Shown here in pieces: positions 16,836 through 25,164 of a stretch of 64,000 bases of DNA (its first letter is position 1; each line of letters starts with the position of its first letter). The DNA is taken from the NCBI RefSeq assembly GCF_007676755.1, contig NZ_VEBK01000008.1, positions 119,400 through 183,399 on the forward strand, read 5' to 3'. A model generated the notes under the pieces. The model made no database searches, had not been told where the DNA came from, and saw only the letters and a list, made by a program, of their open reading frames with translations. The translations under genes were made by a program, and so were the position numbers. Origin of the DNA: Bacillus sp. FJAT-22090 (GTDB lineage Bacteria; Bacillota; Bacilli; Bacillales_A; Planococcaceae).

Positions 16836-16870
16836 CATAAAAAAAGACCTAACGCCTTGATGCGAAAGGT
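16836..16870 (-). terminator. Intrinsic terminator of the tRNA gene
   Basis: Read leftward, ACCT-TT-CGC pairs with GCG-TT-AGGT (an internal 2-base mismatch), followed by CTTTTTTT. It starts 12 bases after the tRNA 3' end. Confidence 0.65.
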
Positions 16871-16881
16871 TTTATGACATA

Positions 16882-16954
16882 TGGTCCCGACTGGTCTCGA
16901 ACCAGCGACCCCCACCTTGTCGAGGTGGTGCTCTCCCAACTGAGCTACAAGACC
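16882..16954 (-). tRNA. tRNA-Val (anticodon GAC), with unusual C33
   Basis: A 73-nt cloverleaf can be drawn with acceptor GGTCTTG/CGGGACC (two G-U pairs), D stem GCTC/GAGC, anticodon stem CCACC/GGTGG, variable GGGTC and T stem GCTGG/CCAGT with loop TTCGAGA. The discriminator is A and CCA is not encoded. The anticodon loop reads TCGACAA, so the anticodon is GAC but position 33 is C rather than the near-universal U. The gene sits at the right edge of the prophage with its 3' end facing it, a common attachment arrangement. Confidence 0.88.
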
Positions 16955-16993
16955 GTTTTCCAATAGCAATATGGAAAAAATACTTCTCCAATT

Positions 16994-17022
16994 ATTATAT
17001 AAGTTTAATCTAAAGAGTACAA
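16994..17022 (-). promoter_or_regulatory. Sigma-A promoter of the tRNA-Val gene
   Basis: On the minus strand TTGTAC (17022-17017) and TATAAT (16999-16994) are separated by 17 bases. The tRNA 5' end lies 39 bases downstream. Confidence 0.7.
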
Positions 17023-17164
17023 TACTTTAAACGACCGCATATTGATAAATATATCTCGCTACTGCTTCGGACGTATTTGTAAACACCACTAAAGCCCATT
17101 TAAAATAATTGATAAAGGACTATACTAAAAGGTATAGAGGTATCGTGTAGAAAGGGAAGATCAG

Positions 17165-17878
17165 ATGGTTGATTATAACAAACAGGTCGAGCAAGAGCTT
17201 GACTCATGGAAATACAAAATGACCAAAAAGACCGGTCTTATAAGCCGGACGTCCAAGAATGTACAGAACAAAGTCAATAGTCTTATTCCAGAAAAATTTC
17301 ATCATATAATGACGGAAAGTATTAAAAATATGGTGAAGGCAACGCTTGTAGGTTCAAATATTACGACTAAAAAAAGGCTTCCAGTAGAACTTAGCCTTTA
17401 TGAACGCGACGAACTGCTTAAAGAAAAACTTTCTACGTTCAGAAAGACGGCTGTTATTGAAGGAGCAGGAACTGGGGCAGGGGGTATATTATTAGGACTT
17501 GCAGATTTTCCATTGCTATTGTCTATTAAAATGAAATTTCTATTTGAAGCTGCCAGTGTTTATGGATTCAATACTGATGAATATGAAGAGAGACTATTTT
17601 TATTGCATATTTTTCTGCTTGCCTTTTCTAGTGAGGAAAAACGAAAAGATACATTATATATCATCGAGAACTGGGAAAAACAAAAACATGAAATTGCAGA
17701 CATGGACTGGCGAGACTTTCAACAGGAATATCGGGACCATATTGATTTAGTAAAAATGTTTCAATTATTACCTGGAATCGGAGCAGTCGTAGGAGCATTT
17801 GCTAACTATAATCTGCTTGATAAGCTTGGGGAAACGGCTATGAATTCTTACCGTTTACGTTTATTGCAAACTAGCTAG
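17165..17878 (+). CDS. EcsC family protein
   Basis: This 237-residue protein matches the EcsC family. A glycine-rich hydrophobic segment (EGAGTGAGGILLGLADFPLL, about 99-118) and a second one near the C-terminus (LLPGIGAVVGAFANY, about 202-216) are the hallmarks. The start is ATG 17165 after an AAGGGAAGAT ribosome site. Family members are peripheral or membrane-associated proteins of unclear function. It stands alone, downstream of the tRNA and convergent with it. Confidence 0.82.
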   Translation: MVDYNKQVEQELDSWKYKMTKKTGLISRTSKNVQNKVNSLIPEKFHHIMTESIKNMVKATLVGSNITTKKRLPVELSLYERDELLKEKLSTFRKTAVIEGAGTGAGGILLGLADFPLLLSIKMKFLFEAASVYGFNTDEYEERLFLLHIFLLAFSSEEKRKDTLYIIENWEKQKHEIADMDWRDFQQEYRDHIDLVKMFQLLPGIGAVVGAFANYNLLDKLGETAMNSYRLRLLQTS

Positions 17879-17890
17879 GCTTCTATCCAA

Positions 17891-17919
17891 TTGACTCCCA
17901 TACAATAAAATGCTATATT
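17891..17919 (+). promoter_or_regulatory. Sigma-A promoter of the MutS2-like gene leader
   Basis: TTGACT (17891-17896) and TATATT (17914-17919) are separated by exactly 17 bases. Predicted transcription starts near 17926, leaving a leader of about 390 bases before the MutS2-like start codon. Confidence 0.75.
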
Positions 17920-17949
17920 AAAAATATTCTTATAAAAGGTGTGGTGGGT

Positions 17950-17973
17950 ATGTCAGAAGTAGGTATGAACTAA
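17950..17973 (+). CDS. Seven-codon leader peptide upstream of the MutS2-like gene
   Basis: ATG TCA GAA GTA GGT ATG AAC TAA encodes MSEVGMN. It is preceded by an AAGGTG-type ribosome site (17937-17942) and lies about 25 bases after the predicted transcription start. Its stop codon is inside a small hairpin (AACTAA/TTAGTT). GTAGGTA within the uORF (17959-17965) can pair with TGCCTAC at 18065-18071. Such short uORFs upstream of a terminator are typical of ribosome-mediated attenuation; translation has not been shown. Confidence 0.5.
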   Translation: MSEVGMN

Positions 17974-18129
17974 TCTAATTTAGTTTAATAGGGCTTTTAA
18001 AAACTGGTTATAGACCAGGTTATTAAATATGCCTTGTTTCACAGTGTTTATAAAACATTGTGACTGCCTACCTTAAGACTGCCTCCTTTTCCATATACTC
18101 GTTTAACATGTTGATATGTTGAGACGAAG

Positions 18130-18163
18130 AGCATGGCGGGATTTGTCCTGTCATGCTTTTTTT
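18130..18163 (+). terminator. Intrinsic terminator inside the MutS2-like leader (attenuator)
   Basis: A 12-bp stem (AGCATGGCGGGA with TCCTGTCATGCT, two G-U pairs) and a TTTG loop are followed by seven T's. It lies about 205 bases after the predicted transcription start and 160 bases before the gene, so it would end most transcripts unless antitermination occurs. Confidence 0.75.
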
Positions 18164-18319
18164 CTTTCCGTTCTTTTTGTCGATGAGAAAACAGTGTTGA
18201 AATGAATTTCAACGCTGGTGCCCGCAGGAGCTTTCTACCCATTTTTATGTTTAATCGTAAAAATGGAAAGGTAGGAGAATTCTTTGCGGGCATCTTTGAT
18301 TATTTAAGGAGGATCACAC

Positions 18320-20224
18320 ATGAATACAATGACATTTGAAAAATTACAATATAACGAACTAATAGAAATAGTGAAATCTTTTTGTGTAAGTAGCTTAGGG
18401 AAAGAATTGATCGATAAGCTTCAACCGAGTACGAACAGCAAAGTTGTTACGAATAGACTAAATGAGACGACTGAAGCGAGGAAACTATTGGATGCGGAAA
18501 GTCACCTCCCACTAAAAGGCATCACCAATATAAATCATCAAATGGATAAGCTTGAAAAAGGGATGATTCTAGGTCCTTCTGAGTTAGTAGCTATTTCGGA
18601 TTTTTTAAGAGGCTGTCGAATTATTAAGAAGTTTATGGTGGATAAAGAATTTTTTGCTCCAGTATTACATGCTTATGCCTACTCGATGATGGAATTTACA
18701 AGTATTGAGGAAAATATAAATTATTCTATTAGGGGAAGTAGTGTTGATTCCGAAGCTAGTAAGGAATTAAAGCGTATCCGGAATTCTATTGCGAAGACGG
18801 AGGATAAAATAGAAGAACGGCTAAACAAGTTTTTGAAAAGCACAGCAAATAAAGAGTATATTCAAGAATTCTTTATAAGTAAAAAAGATGATCGTTTTAC
18901 AATTCCTATTAAGGCTTCCTACAAAAATCAAGTGGATGGAACAATTATTGAGGCGTCATCGAAAGGATCCACTGTATTTATCGAACCTGCAGCAATATCA
19001 AAATTAAATGCAGAGCTAGCTACTCTAAAAGCAGAAGAATCAATGGAAGAATATCAAATTTTAGCTACATTATCAGGAAGTATTCTAGAGGAAATCAAAC
19101 AAATTACTATTAATATCGAACTTATTGGGCAGTACGACATGATTTTTGCTAAGGCGAAGTTTAGTAAAAGTATAGATGGAATAGCGCCGAAGCTAAATAA
19201 TCATGGATATATTAAACTGAATAAATGTAAGCATCCTCTCTTGCCTAAGAATAGTGTGCCATTAGATTTTGAAATTGGAGATAACTATCGTAGTTTAATT
19301 ATTACTGGGCCAAATGCTGGTGGAAAAACAGTTGTTTTGAAAACAATAGGACTGCTAACACTAGCTGTCATGTCAGGTTTTCATATTGAAGCGGATGAGG
19401 GTACGGAAATCGCAGTTTTTGATCAGCTTTTCGTCGATATAGGGGACAATCAAAGTATTGAAAATTCACTTAGCACTTTTTCCTCTCATATGAAAAATAT
19501 AGCTGAAATTATGCATGCTTCAACAAATAACACGCTTCTTCTCTTTGATGAAATTGGAAGTGGGACCGAACCGAATGAGGGAGCTGCGTTAGCTATTGCA
19601 ATTCTTGAGGAGTTTTATCAAATGGGCTGTATAACCGTTGCGACCACTCACTACGGAGAAATTAAACGCTACTCAGAAATTCATAACGACTTCATGAATG
19701 CCGCGATGCAATTTAATAGTGAGGCATTAGAGCCATTGTATAAACTTTTGATCGGTAAGTCAGGAGATAGTAATGCACTTTGGATTTCTAAGAAAATGAA
19801 TGTACGTGAAAATGTTTTGCAAAAAGCTCAGCATTATATAAACGATAAAAACTACGACTTAAAGCTTGTAAAAGACAGCAAAGTGAGAAAACCGAAAGAA
19901 ATGCCTGTTCACCTGGAGGCTATTTATGATTATAAAGTAGGAGACAGGGTGAAGTTATTAGAGCATGATGACTTTGGTATCATATATAAGATAAAAGATA
20001 ACCTTAATAATGTGTTAGTGTTCTATAAAGATGAAGTATTGAAAGTAAACGCAAAAAGGATTGAACTGGAAGGGAAAGAAACCGATTTATATCCGGAGGG
20101 ATATGATTTAAACACATTATTTGTTAGTTACGCGGAACGAAAATTTCAACATGATATAGAAAGAGGTTCAAAAAAAGCGTTGAAAAAGGTATCAAGAGAT
20201 CTTAGAAAAAAGATGAATGAATAG
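18320..20224 (+). CDS. MutS2-family ATPase lacking the Smr domain
   Basis: This 634-residue protein resembles MutS2 along its length. It has helical clamp/lever regions (1-300), Walker A GPNAGGKT (330-337), the MutS signature GDNQSIENSLSTFSSHM (375-391), Walker B LLLFDE (406-411) and the TTHYGE loop (442-447). A KOW/SH3-like segment VGDRVKLLEHDDFGIIYKI follows at about 540-558. Full MutS2 has about 785 residues and ends in an Smr nuclease domain, which is absent here. MutS2 splits collided ribosomes; this paralogue keeps the ATPase and KOW parts needed for that. It starts at ATG 18320 with a perfect AAGGAGG site, behind an attenuator-type leader. A recombination role is the alternative. Confidence 0.85.
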   Translation: MNTMTFEKLQYNELIEIVKSFCVSSLGKELIDKLQPSTNSKVVTNRLNETTEARKLLDAESHLPLKGITNINHQMDKLEKGMILGPSELVAISDFLRGCRIIKKFMVDKEFFAPVLHAYAYSMMEFTSIEENINYSIRGSSVDSEASKELKRIRNSIAKTEDKIEERLNKFLKSTANKEYIQEFFISKKDDRFTIPIKASYKNQVDGTIIEASSKGSTVFIEPAAISKLNAELATLKAEESMEEYQILATLSGSILEEIKQITINIELIGQYDMIFAKAKFSKSIDGIAPKLNNHGYIKLNKCKHPLLPKNSVPLDFEIGDNYRSLIITGPNAGGKTVVLKTIGLLTLAVMSGFHIEADEGTEIAVFDQLFVDIGDNQSIENSLSTFSSHMKNIAEIMHASTNNTLLLFDEIGSGTEPNEGAALAIAILEEFYQMGCITVATTHYGEIKRYSEIHNDFMNAAMQFNSEALEPLYKLLIGKSGDSNALWISKKMNVRENVLQKAQHYINDKNYDLKLVKDSKVRKPKEMPVHLEAIYDYKVGDRVKLLEHDDFGIIYKIKDNLNNVLVFYKDEVLKVNAKRIELEGKETDLYPEGYDLNTLFVSYAERKFQHDIERGSKKALKKVSRDLRKKMNE

Positions 20225-20315
20225 GGTACTCTTTATTTTTTGCTAAAAAGTTTAGAATGTAAGATAATTCGTATGTAGTACAAAAAGGAACTTTGCGGAA
20301 ATGGAGGGAATTCGA

Positions 20316-20588
20316 TTGGAAGAAAATACAGGTAAAATTGAAGTTGGTCAAATTTTCATGGTATTAGATGAGGATGACCAAGAGCAAGAAATGGAAGTAC
20401 TGGGATTGTTAACTGTAGAGGAAGTAGAATACGCTGCTGTCGGTTTTGTAGAAGATATTCAAGAAGAATCGGATGAAGATATTGATGTATTCTTTTTCCG
20501 AGTAGCAGACGAAGAATTGTCCTTTATCGACTCAGACGAGGAATTTGAAAAGGTTTCCGCTGCATTTGAGGAAGCAGAAGAACAATAG
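20316..20588 (+). CDS. DUF1292 family protein
   Basis: This very acidic 90-residue protein of the DUF1292 family has a small beta domain and a C-terminal Glu/Asp-rich tail (EEFEKVSAAFEEAEEQ). TTG 20316 is the likely start because GGAGGG lies seven bases upstream; the ATG at 20301 overlaps that ribosome site. It is followed by a strong terminator, so it is monocistronic. The function of the family is not known to me. Confidence 0.78.
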   Translation: MEENTGKIEVGQIFMVLDEDDQEQEMEVLGLLTVEEVEYAAVGFVEDIQEESDEDIDVFFFRVADEELSFIDSDEEFEKVSAAFEEAEEQ

Positions 20589-20600
20589 AAGATAGAACCA

Positions 20601-20634
20601 AAAGAAGGGAGGATTGTTACTCCCTTCTTTTTTT
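20601..20634 (+). terminator. Intrinsic terminator after the DUF1292 gene
   Basis: The perfect 10-bp stem AAAGAAGGGA/TCCCTTCTTT with a 10-base loop is followed by T's. Confidence 0.85.
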
Positions 20635-20800
20635 ATATTTACAAAATGGGCATGTTCTCTCTTTACTAAACATAGAATCTATAGAAATTGTTTGCGGGCA
20701 CCAAGAAAGGGAGAAAATATCATAAATATAAAAATTCCCTTATTCCCAATTTACAGAATTTAATGTACAATTTAGAGAATATGATATTAGGAGGATTATT

Positions 20801-23026
20801 TTGGTGAATTTTAAGAAAGTTGGAACTATCTTAACGTCTTCTGTATTAACTTTTGGAATGTTTTCTTCGATGGCAAGTGCCGCAGGTCCGGTGAATGAGC
20901 AACAAGTACAAATTCAAATTGCTGCGACAGATGCAGTTTTCACAAAAAATGATTTGATAAAGAAGTTTCATGAATTGTTTCCAAATAAGTTTACCTTTTT
21001 AACGAATAGTGATTTTCATATGAGTGGTGCTCACATTTATACGGAAGATGATACTGTGCGATATGATTTATCGTTTAATAAAATGGTCGAAGGAAAACGA
21101 TTGTCGGGTAGTGTAATGTTTGTTGGAGATAAATTAGAAATTGAGCAATTTTACTTTCAGCCGTTAATTGAAAAAGATGCTTTATTTCCTGCAAAGGTTT
21201 CAAAAGAAGAAGCAAAGAAAATTGCGGATGACTTCGTAAAGAAATTTATCAATGGTGAGGAATATAAGCCTGAAACAAATCCTTATAACTATTTTCCACA
21301 ACAAATATTGACTGAACCGATTCGTTATTCATTCTCTTATGCTCGTACAAAAGATCAAGTATCGATTGCAGACCAAAGAATAGAAATATCAGTTCTTGGA
21401 AATGGAGAAGTCGTTAACTTCTACAAAATTCCTACGAAAGTAGAGGCGTCAACTTTTGATGATGCGAAACAAGTAAAAGATAAAAAGGAAATTTTAGAAA
21501 AAGTAAAAGAAAATCTATTAGTTGATTTGCAATATCAAATAGATATGGATTATCAAACTGGTGAACGTAGTGTGAAACTCGTCTATCAACCTACTACAAA
21601 AGTGCAAGGTGTCAATGCATCTTCTGGCAAGTGGCTAACTGGAAAAGGGTATACAGATGATGTTCCTAAGCAGACTAAAATTGAAAAGCTTTCAGCTAAT
21701 CCACTCCCACCAAAACAAAATGGCATCACTGTAGAGGAAGCAAAAAAAATTGCAGAAAAATTTCTTAGCGTGAAATCTGATAAAGTGAAATTATCCATTG
21801 AATCAATAAGCGAAATAGAAAATTATAACGGACAACCAGTTATTAGCATACAGTATATGTATCAATATAAGAATGGTGGATCTGGAACGAACTTGTTAAT
21901 AAATAAACAGACAGGGGAAGTTATTCAATATCACGATATGACGGGTCATATCCTAGATGAAATTGGAGAGAAACCTAAAGAAGAGAAGGCCATTTCTCAA
22001 GAAGAAGCACTCGCACAAGCGACTAAGTATGTAAAGGAATGGATACCATCCTATTTACACAACTACGCTATGCCGGTTGAAGAACCTTATTATGATGACA
22101 GGTTAGGAACTTATCAATTTTATTTCCCACGAATTGTAAATGGTATTATAGTGATAGGAGATCAAATTAATGTAGGCATAGCTTCTGATGGTTCTTTAAC
22201 TAGTCTGAATGTAGATTATCAAGAAGTAGAAAAATGGCCAGCAATTGATAAAGTTATCTCTAAAGAAGCAGCTACTGCTAAATTGAAGGATTCGTTAAGC
22301 CTAAAACTTACTTATATGAAAAAAGATTATAATCAAGAGAATCATCACTACGATTTAGTGTATTTACCTGTGTATAACGAAGAAGCGTTTACTTATCTAG
22401 ATGCCAACACAGGTGAATGGAATAGCTTGAACGGGATGAAAGTTTCACCAGTCATTTCCCACCCTTGGGCAGAAGAGGAGCTTAACTATCTTATTAATGC
22501 AAAGGTTTTAGATATTAAAGATCCTAAAAAGTTTAATGGGGATGCCTCTATTTCAAAAGGGGAAGCATTAAAAGTGATTATGAATTCCCTCACTTATTTT
22601 TATGCAGGTTATTACGGTGAAAGAGAAGAGTCAAAACAAACTTTTGACAATATAGACTCTAAACACCCTCTATATCAACCAATAGAACGAGCGGTTGAAA
22701 TGGGGATTATTCAACCAACTAGTAAGAACTTTGACGTTGATTCTTCGATTAAACGTGAGGAATTAGCGGCTTGGTATATTCGAGTTCTTGGACTAGAGCA
22801 AGCGGCAAAACATAGTGATATTTATAAGCTTGGGTTTGCGGATGCGAGCAAAGTAAAAAAAGAATACACTGGTTATGTTGCTTTAGCTAGTTCATTGGGA
22901 ATATTAGAGCCTGATAAAAATAACTTTGGTCCTGCTCGTGAAGTGACGTATGCGGAGTTGGCTGTTTCTACGATTCGCCTAGCGCATGAAATGTCAGAAA
23001 AAAGAAATGGTATGGGATATTATTAA
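20801..23026 (+). CDS. Secreted YcdB/YcdC-repeat protein with C-terminal SLH domains
   Basis: This 741-residue exported protein has a signal peptide (1-27, cleavage near ASA). Two or more PepSY-like YcdB/YcdC domains follow (about 130-560; each carries an E/QEALAQATKYVKEW-type helix and a strand-rich part). Three SLH modules lie at about 565-735 and would attach it to secondary wall polymer. The start is TTG 20801 or GTG 20804, after AGGAGG (20789-20794). SLH anchoring implies an S-layer-type envelope, common in Planococcaceae. YcdB/YcdC domains may inhibit peptidases, but the role is unknown. Confidence 0.82.
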   Translation: MVNFKKVGTILTSSVLTFGMFSSMASAAGPVNEQQVQIQIAATDAVFTKNDLIKKFHELFPNKFTFLTNSDFHMSGAHIYTEDDTVRYDLSFNKMVEGKRLSGSVMFVGDKLEIEQFYFQPLIEKDALFPAKVSKEEAKKIADDFVKKFINGEEYKPETNPYNYFPQQILTEPIRYSFSYARTKDQVSIADQRIEISVLGNGEVVNFYKIPTKVEASTFDDAKQVKDKKEILEKVKENLLVDLQYQIDMDYQTGERSVKLVYQPTTKVQGVNASSGKWLTGKGYTDDVPKQTKIEKLSANPLPPKQNGITVEEAKKIAEKFLSVKSDKVKLSIESISEIENYNGQPVISIQYMYQYKNGGSGTNLLINKQTGEVIQYHDMTGHILDEIGEKPKEEKAISQEEALAQATKYVKEWIPSYLHNYAMPVEEPYYDDRLGTYQFYFPRIVNGIIVIGDQINVGIASDGSLTSLNVDYQEVEKWPAIDKVISKEAATAKLKDSLSLKLTYMKKDYNQENHHYDLVYLPVYNEEAFTYLDANTGEWNSLNGMKVSPVISHPWAEEELNYLINAKVLDIKDPKKFNGDASISKGEALKVIMNSLTYFYAGYYGEREESKQTFDNIDSKHPLYQPIERAVEMGIIQPTSKNFDVDSSIKREELAAWYIRVLGLEQAAKHSDIYKLGFADASKVKKEYTGYVALASSLGILEPDKNNFGPAREVTYAELAVSTIRLAHEMSEKRNGMGYY

Positions 23027-23040
23027 TATATAACCAAGCT

Positions 23041-23073
23041 AGATCCATGCAACCCTATGCATGGATCTTTTTT
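23041..23073 (+). terminator. Intrinsic terminator after the SLH protein gene
   Basis: The perfect 11-bp stem AGATCCATGCA/TGCATGGATCT is followed by a T-run. Confidence 0.88.
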
Positions 23074-23222
23074 GTTGTTTAACGAGGAATTACATAAAAG
23101 ATAAGGCGTCTCCAATTCTTAATAGAATTATCTAAAACAGATTAGTATACATTTCAACTAGTGGACGTTACCCTATATATGTATGATTGTACATAATCTA
23201 TTCGATAAAGGAGAGATGACAA

Positions 23223-23939
23223 ATGCAAGCAATTCTAGGTAAAACAGCCCTTATTACAGGAGCGGGTCGTGGAATTGGAAAAGCAACAGCAATCGCATTT
23301 GCAAAAGAAGGGATTCATGTTGGACTATTAGGTCGCACAATGGAAAACTTAGAAAAGGTAGCAGTTGAACTAAAAGAGTTTGGTGTAAAGGTTTCCATGG
23401 CAACTGCAGATGTTGCTAATATGGATTCTGTCAATCAAGCTGTAGCTAAAATTCGAGAAGAACTCGGTTCCATCGATATTTTAGTTAATAACGCGGGTAT
23501 ATCGAAGTTTGGAAATTTCCTTGACGTGGATCCAGAGGACTGGGCGAAAATTATTCAAGTGAATGTCATGGGTGTGTATTATGTGACAAGAGCAGTACTG
23601 CCTGAGATGATCGAAAGAAAAACAGGAGATATCATCAATATTTCCTCTACCGCTGGTCAAAAAGGTGCACCTGTAACAAGTGCTTATAGCGCATCAAAAG
23701 CTGCTGTAATTGCATTAAGCGAATCGTTAATGCTCGAGGTAAGAAAGCATAATGTACGCGTAGTTACATTAACACCAAGTACAGTTGCTACAGATATGGC
23801 AGTTGAGCTAAACTTAACTGATGGAAATCCAGAAAAAGTAATGCAACCTGAAGACATCGCAGATTTCATGGTTGGTCAACTTAAAATGAATCCAAGAATC
23901 CTTCTAAAGAGTGCCGGATTATGGTCAACAAATCCGTAA
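23223..23939 (+). CDS. Short-chain dehydrogenase/reductase (FabG-like)
   Basis: This 238-residue classical SDR has the cofactor motif TGAGRGIG (13-20), NNAG (88-91), a catalytic Ser in INISSTAG and the active site YSASK (about 155-159). It resembles 3-oxoacyl-ACP reductases of the FabG type, but it stands alone rather than in a fab operon. It could act on another ketone or sugar. The ATG at 23223 has an AAAGGAGAG ribosome site. A bidirectional terminator follows. Confidence 0.85.
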   Translation: MQAILGKTALITGAGRGIGKATAIAFAKEGIHVGLLGRTMENLEKVAVELKEFGVKVSMATADVANMDSVNQAVAKIREELGSIDILVNNAGISKFGNFLDVDPEDWAKIIQVNVMGVYYVTRAVLPEMIERKTGDIINISSTAGQKGAPVTSAYSASKAAVIALSESLMLEVRKHNVRVVTLTPSTVATDMAVELNLTDGNPEKVMQPEDIADFMVGQLKMNPRILLKSAGLWSTNP

Positions 23940-23958
23940 ATTTGGAAATAAACAAGCG

Positions 23959-23995
23959 AAAAAGGGAAAGCGACATACATTGCTTTTCCCTTTTT
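23959..23995. terminator. Bidirectional terminator between convergent genes
   Basis: AAAAAGGGAAAGC pairs with GCTTTTCCCTTTTT (one bulge), with A- and T-rich flanks. It lies between the SDR gene and the leftward DUF418 gene. Confidence 0.7.
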
Positions 23996-24035
23996 AACAG
24001 AAAAATTGGGTCTCCACACCTATAAAGAATTGTTT

Positions 24036-25058
24036 TTATTTTCTTCTCAACGGTACAACCCTCCAATAAGTAACTATTCGCCATACCCACTCAAGTGGCC
24101 CCATCACGAAAAAGCGTAGCCAAATCATGCTAAAAACCAGTTGAAAAGCATAGATGAACAAGCATATGAATAGCGTATCGATATAACTCAATTGAGAAGG
24201 GATAAATAGTTTTGATGCTATTAATATAAAGATAGTTTGTCCTAAATAATTGGTAAACGCCATACGTCCATAATACTTTAATGGGGCAAAGAGCATCTGG
24301 AATATTTTTAATCTTAGCAGCACTAATAGAAAACCAACATAGAAAGCGGATAATAATGGCCCAACAGTGATTCCAATTTTTAAAAATGTACTTGCTTCGT
24401 CAAGTGATCCATCTTCATTTGCAAATATCATATTGAAGAAAGGGATAGCGGGGATGCTTTGAAATTGAATATAAAAACCGATTGAACCGATTAGCAATGC
24501 GATTAAGGTAAAAATAGTTAGTTGTTTTGTTTTAGATGCAAGATTTTCAAATACACCATACTGGCCGCAAACTAGTCCCAATAACATTAATGGTAGTATA
24601 AGAGCCGCTTTGAACGCTAAAAGTGCGAAGGTTATTAAAAGTATAAGACCAACTGCAAGATTAATCCTTTTATTGACTTTATAAAAAGAAAGTACTATAA
24701 AACCGATAACTGAGTAAAACAATAATGCTTCACCTGGATGGAATAGCGCATGTATAAACCCTACAAGAAATAATACAATAAGTCGACGCGTAAATAGAAT
24801 ATAGGCTTTCTCACCTTTAGCAATTGCACGAGATAGAAATAGATAGATACCTACTCCAAACAAAAAAGAGAATATCGTAAAAAATCTGCCTTCTACAAAC
24901 AAATATAAAAATCTTTGATAACTTGCATCTAGTGTATTAGGGGCAGGAACATTTATGTTCAACAATGCAAGTATATTGACCAAAATGATTCCTAATAATG
25001 CAAAACCCCTTAAATAATCAAGATCATCAATCCGCCTACTCCATCCATTTTCTTTCAT
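24036..25058 (-). CDS. DUF418 family membrane protein (YeiB-like)
   Basis: This 340-residue polytopic membrane protein has about 9 to 10 hydrophobic segments. The N-terminal motif RIDDLDYLRGFALLGIILVN is the start of the YeiB/DUF418 family, and the C-terminal DUF418 region contains YYGRMAFTNYLGQT. These proteins are related to heparan-alpha-glucosaminide acetyltransferase-like membrane acyltransferases, but the substrate is unknown. It is transcribed leftward as a single gene, starting at ATG 25058 with a GGGGAATG-type site. Confidence 0.83.
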   Translation of the reverse strand: MKENGWSRRIDDLDYLRGFALLGIILVNILALLNINVPAPNTLDASYQRFLYLFVEGRFFTIFSFLFGVGIYLFLSRAIAKGEKAYILFTRRLIVLFLVGFIHALFHPGEALLFYSVIGFIVLSFYKVNKRINLAVGLILLITFALLAFKAALILPLMLLGLVCGQYGVFENLASKTKQLTIFTLIALLIGSIGFYIQFQSIPAIPFFNMIFANEDGSLDEASTFLKIGITVGPLLSAFYVGFLLVLLRLKIFQMLFAPLKYYGRMAFTNYLGQTIFILIASKLFIPSQLSYIDTLFICLFIYAFQLVFSMIWLRFFVMGPLEWVWRIVTYWRVVPLRRK

Positions 25059-25164
25059 TCATCATTCCCCTTTTCCATTTATTTCGTTTTACAGCACATC
25101 TGTCTATTCTCCCTTTTAGTAATAAAAGAAGGGAGTTTACTATTTTTGTTTTGGTTCGTTTATT

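Larger units (their letters stand above)
17926..18319 (+). promoter_or_regulatory. Structured leader with uORF and attenuator upstream of the MutS2-like gene
   Basis: This 394-base untranslated region holds, in order, the MSEVGMN uORF and an 11-bp hairpin (18039-18049 with 18053-18063). Next come two copies of GACTGCCT (18062, 18077), an intrinsic terminator (18130-18163), a 7-bp hairpin (GTTGAAA/TTTCAAC, near 18196-18213) and a large imperfect hairpin closed by TGCCCGCA/TGCGGGCA (18219-18226, 18285-18292). It ends with the AAGGAGG ribosome site. The layout resembles leaders of ribosome-targeting antibiotic resistance genes. The regulatory mechanism is inferred. Confidence 0.55.

Noticed and set aside
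17926..18319. T-box or known metabolite riboswitch in the MutS2-like leader
   Set aside because: The T-box consensus TGGNACCGCG and known riboswitch cores are absent; a uORF-linked attenuator fits better.
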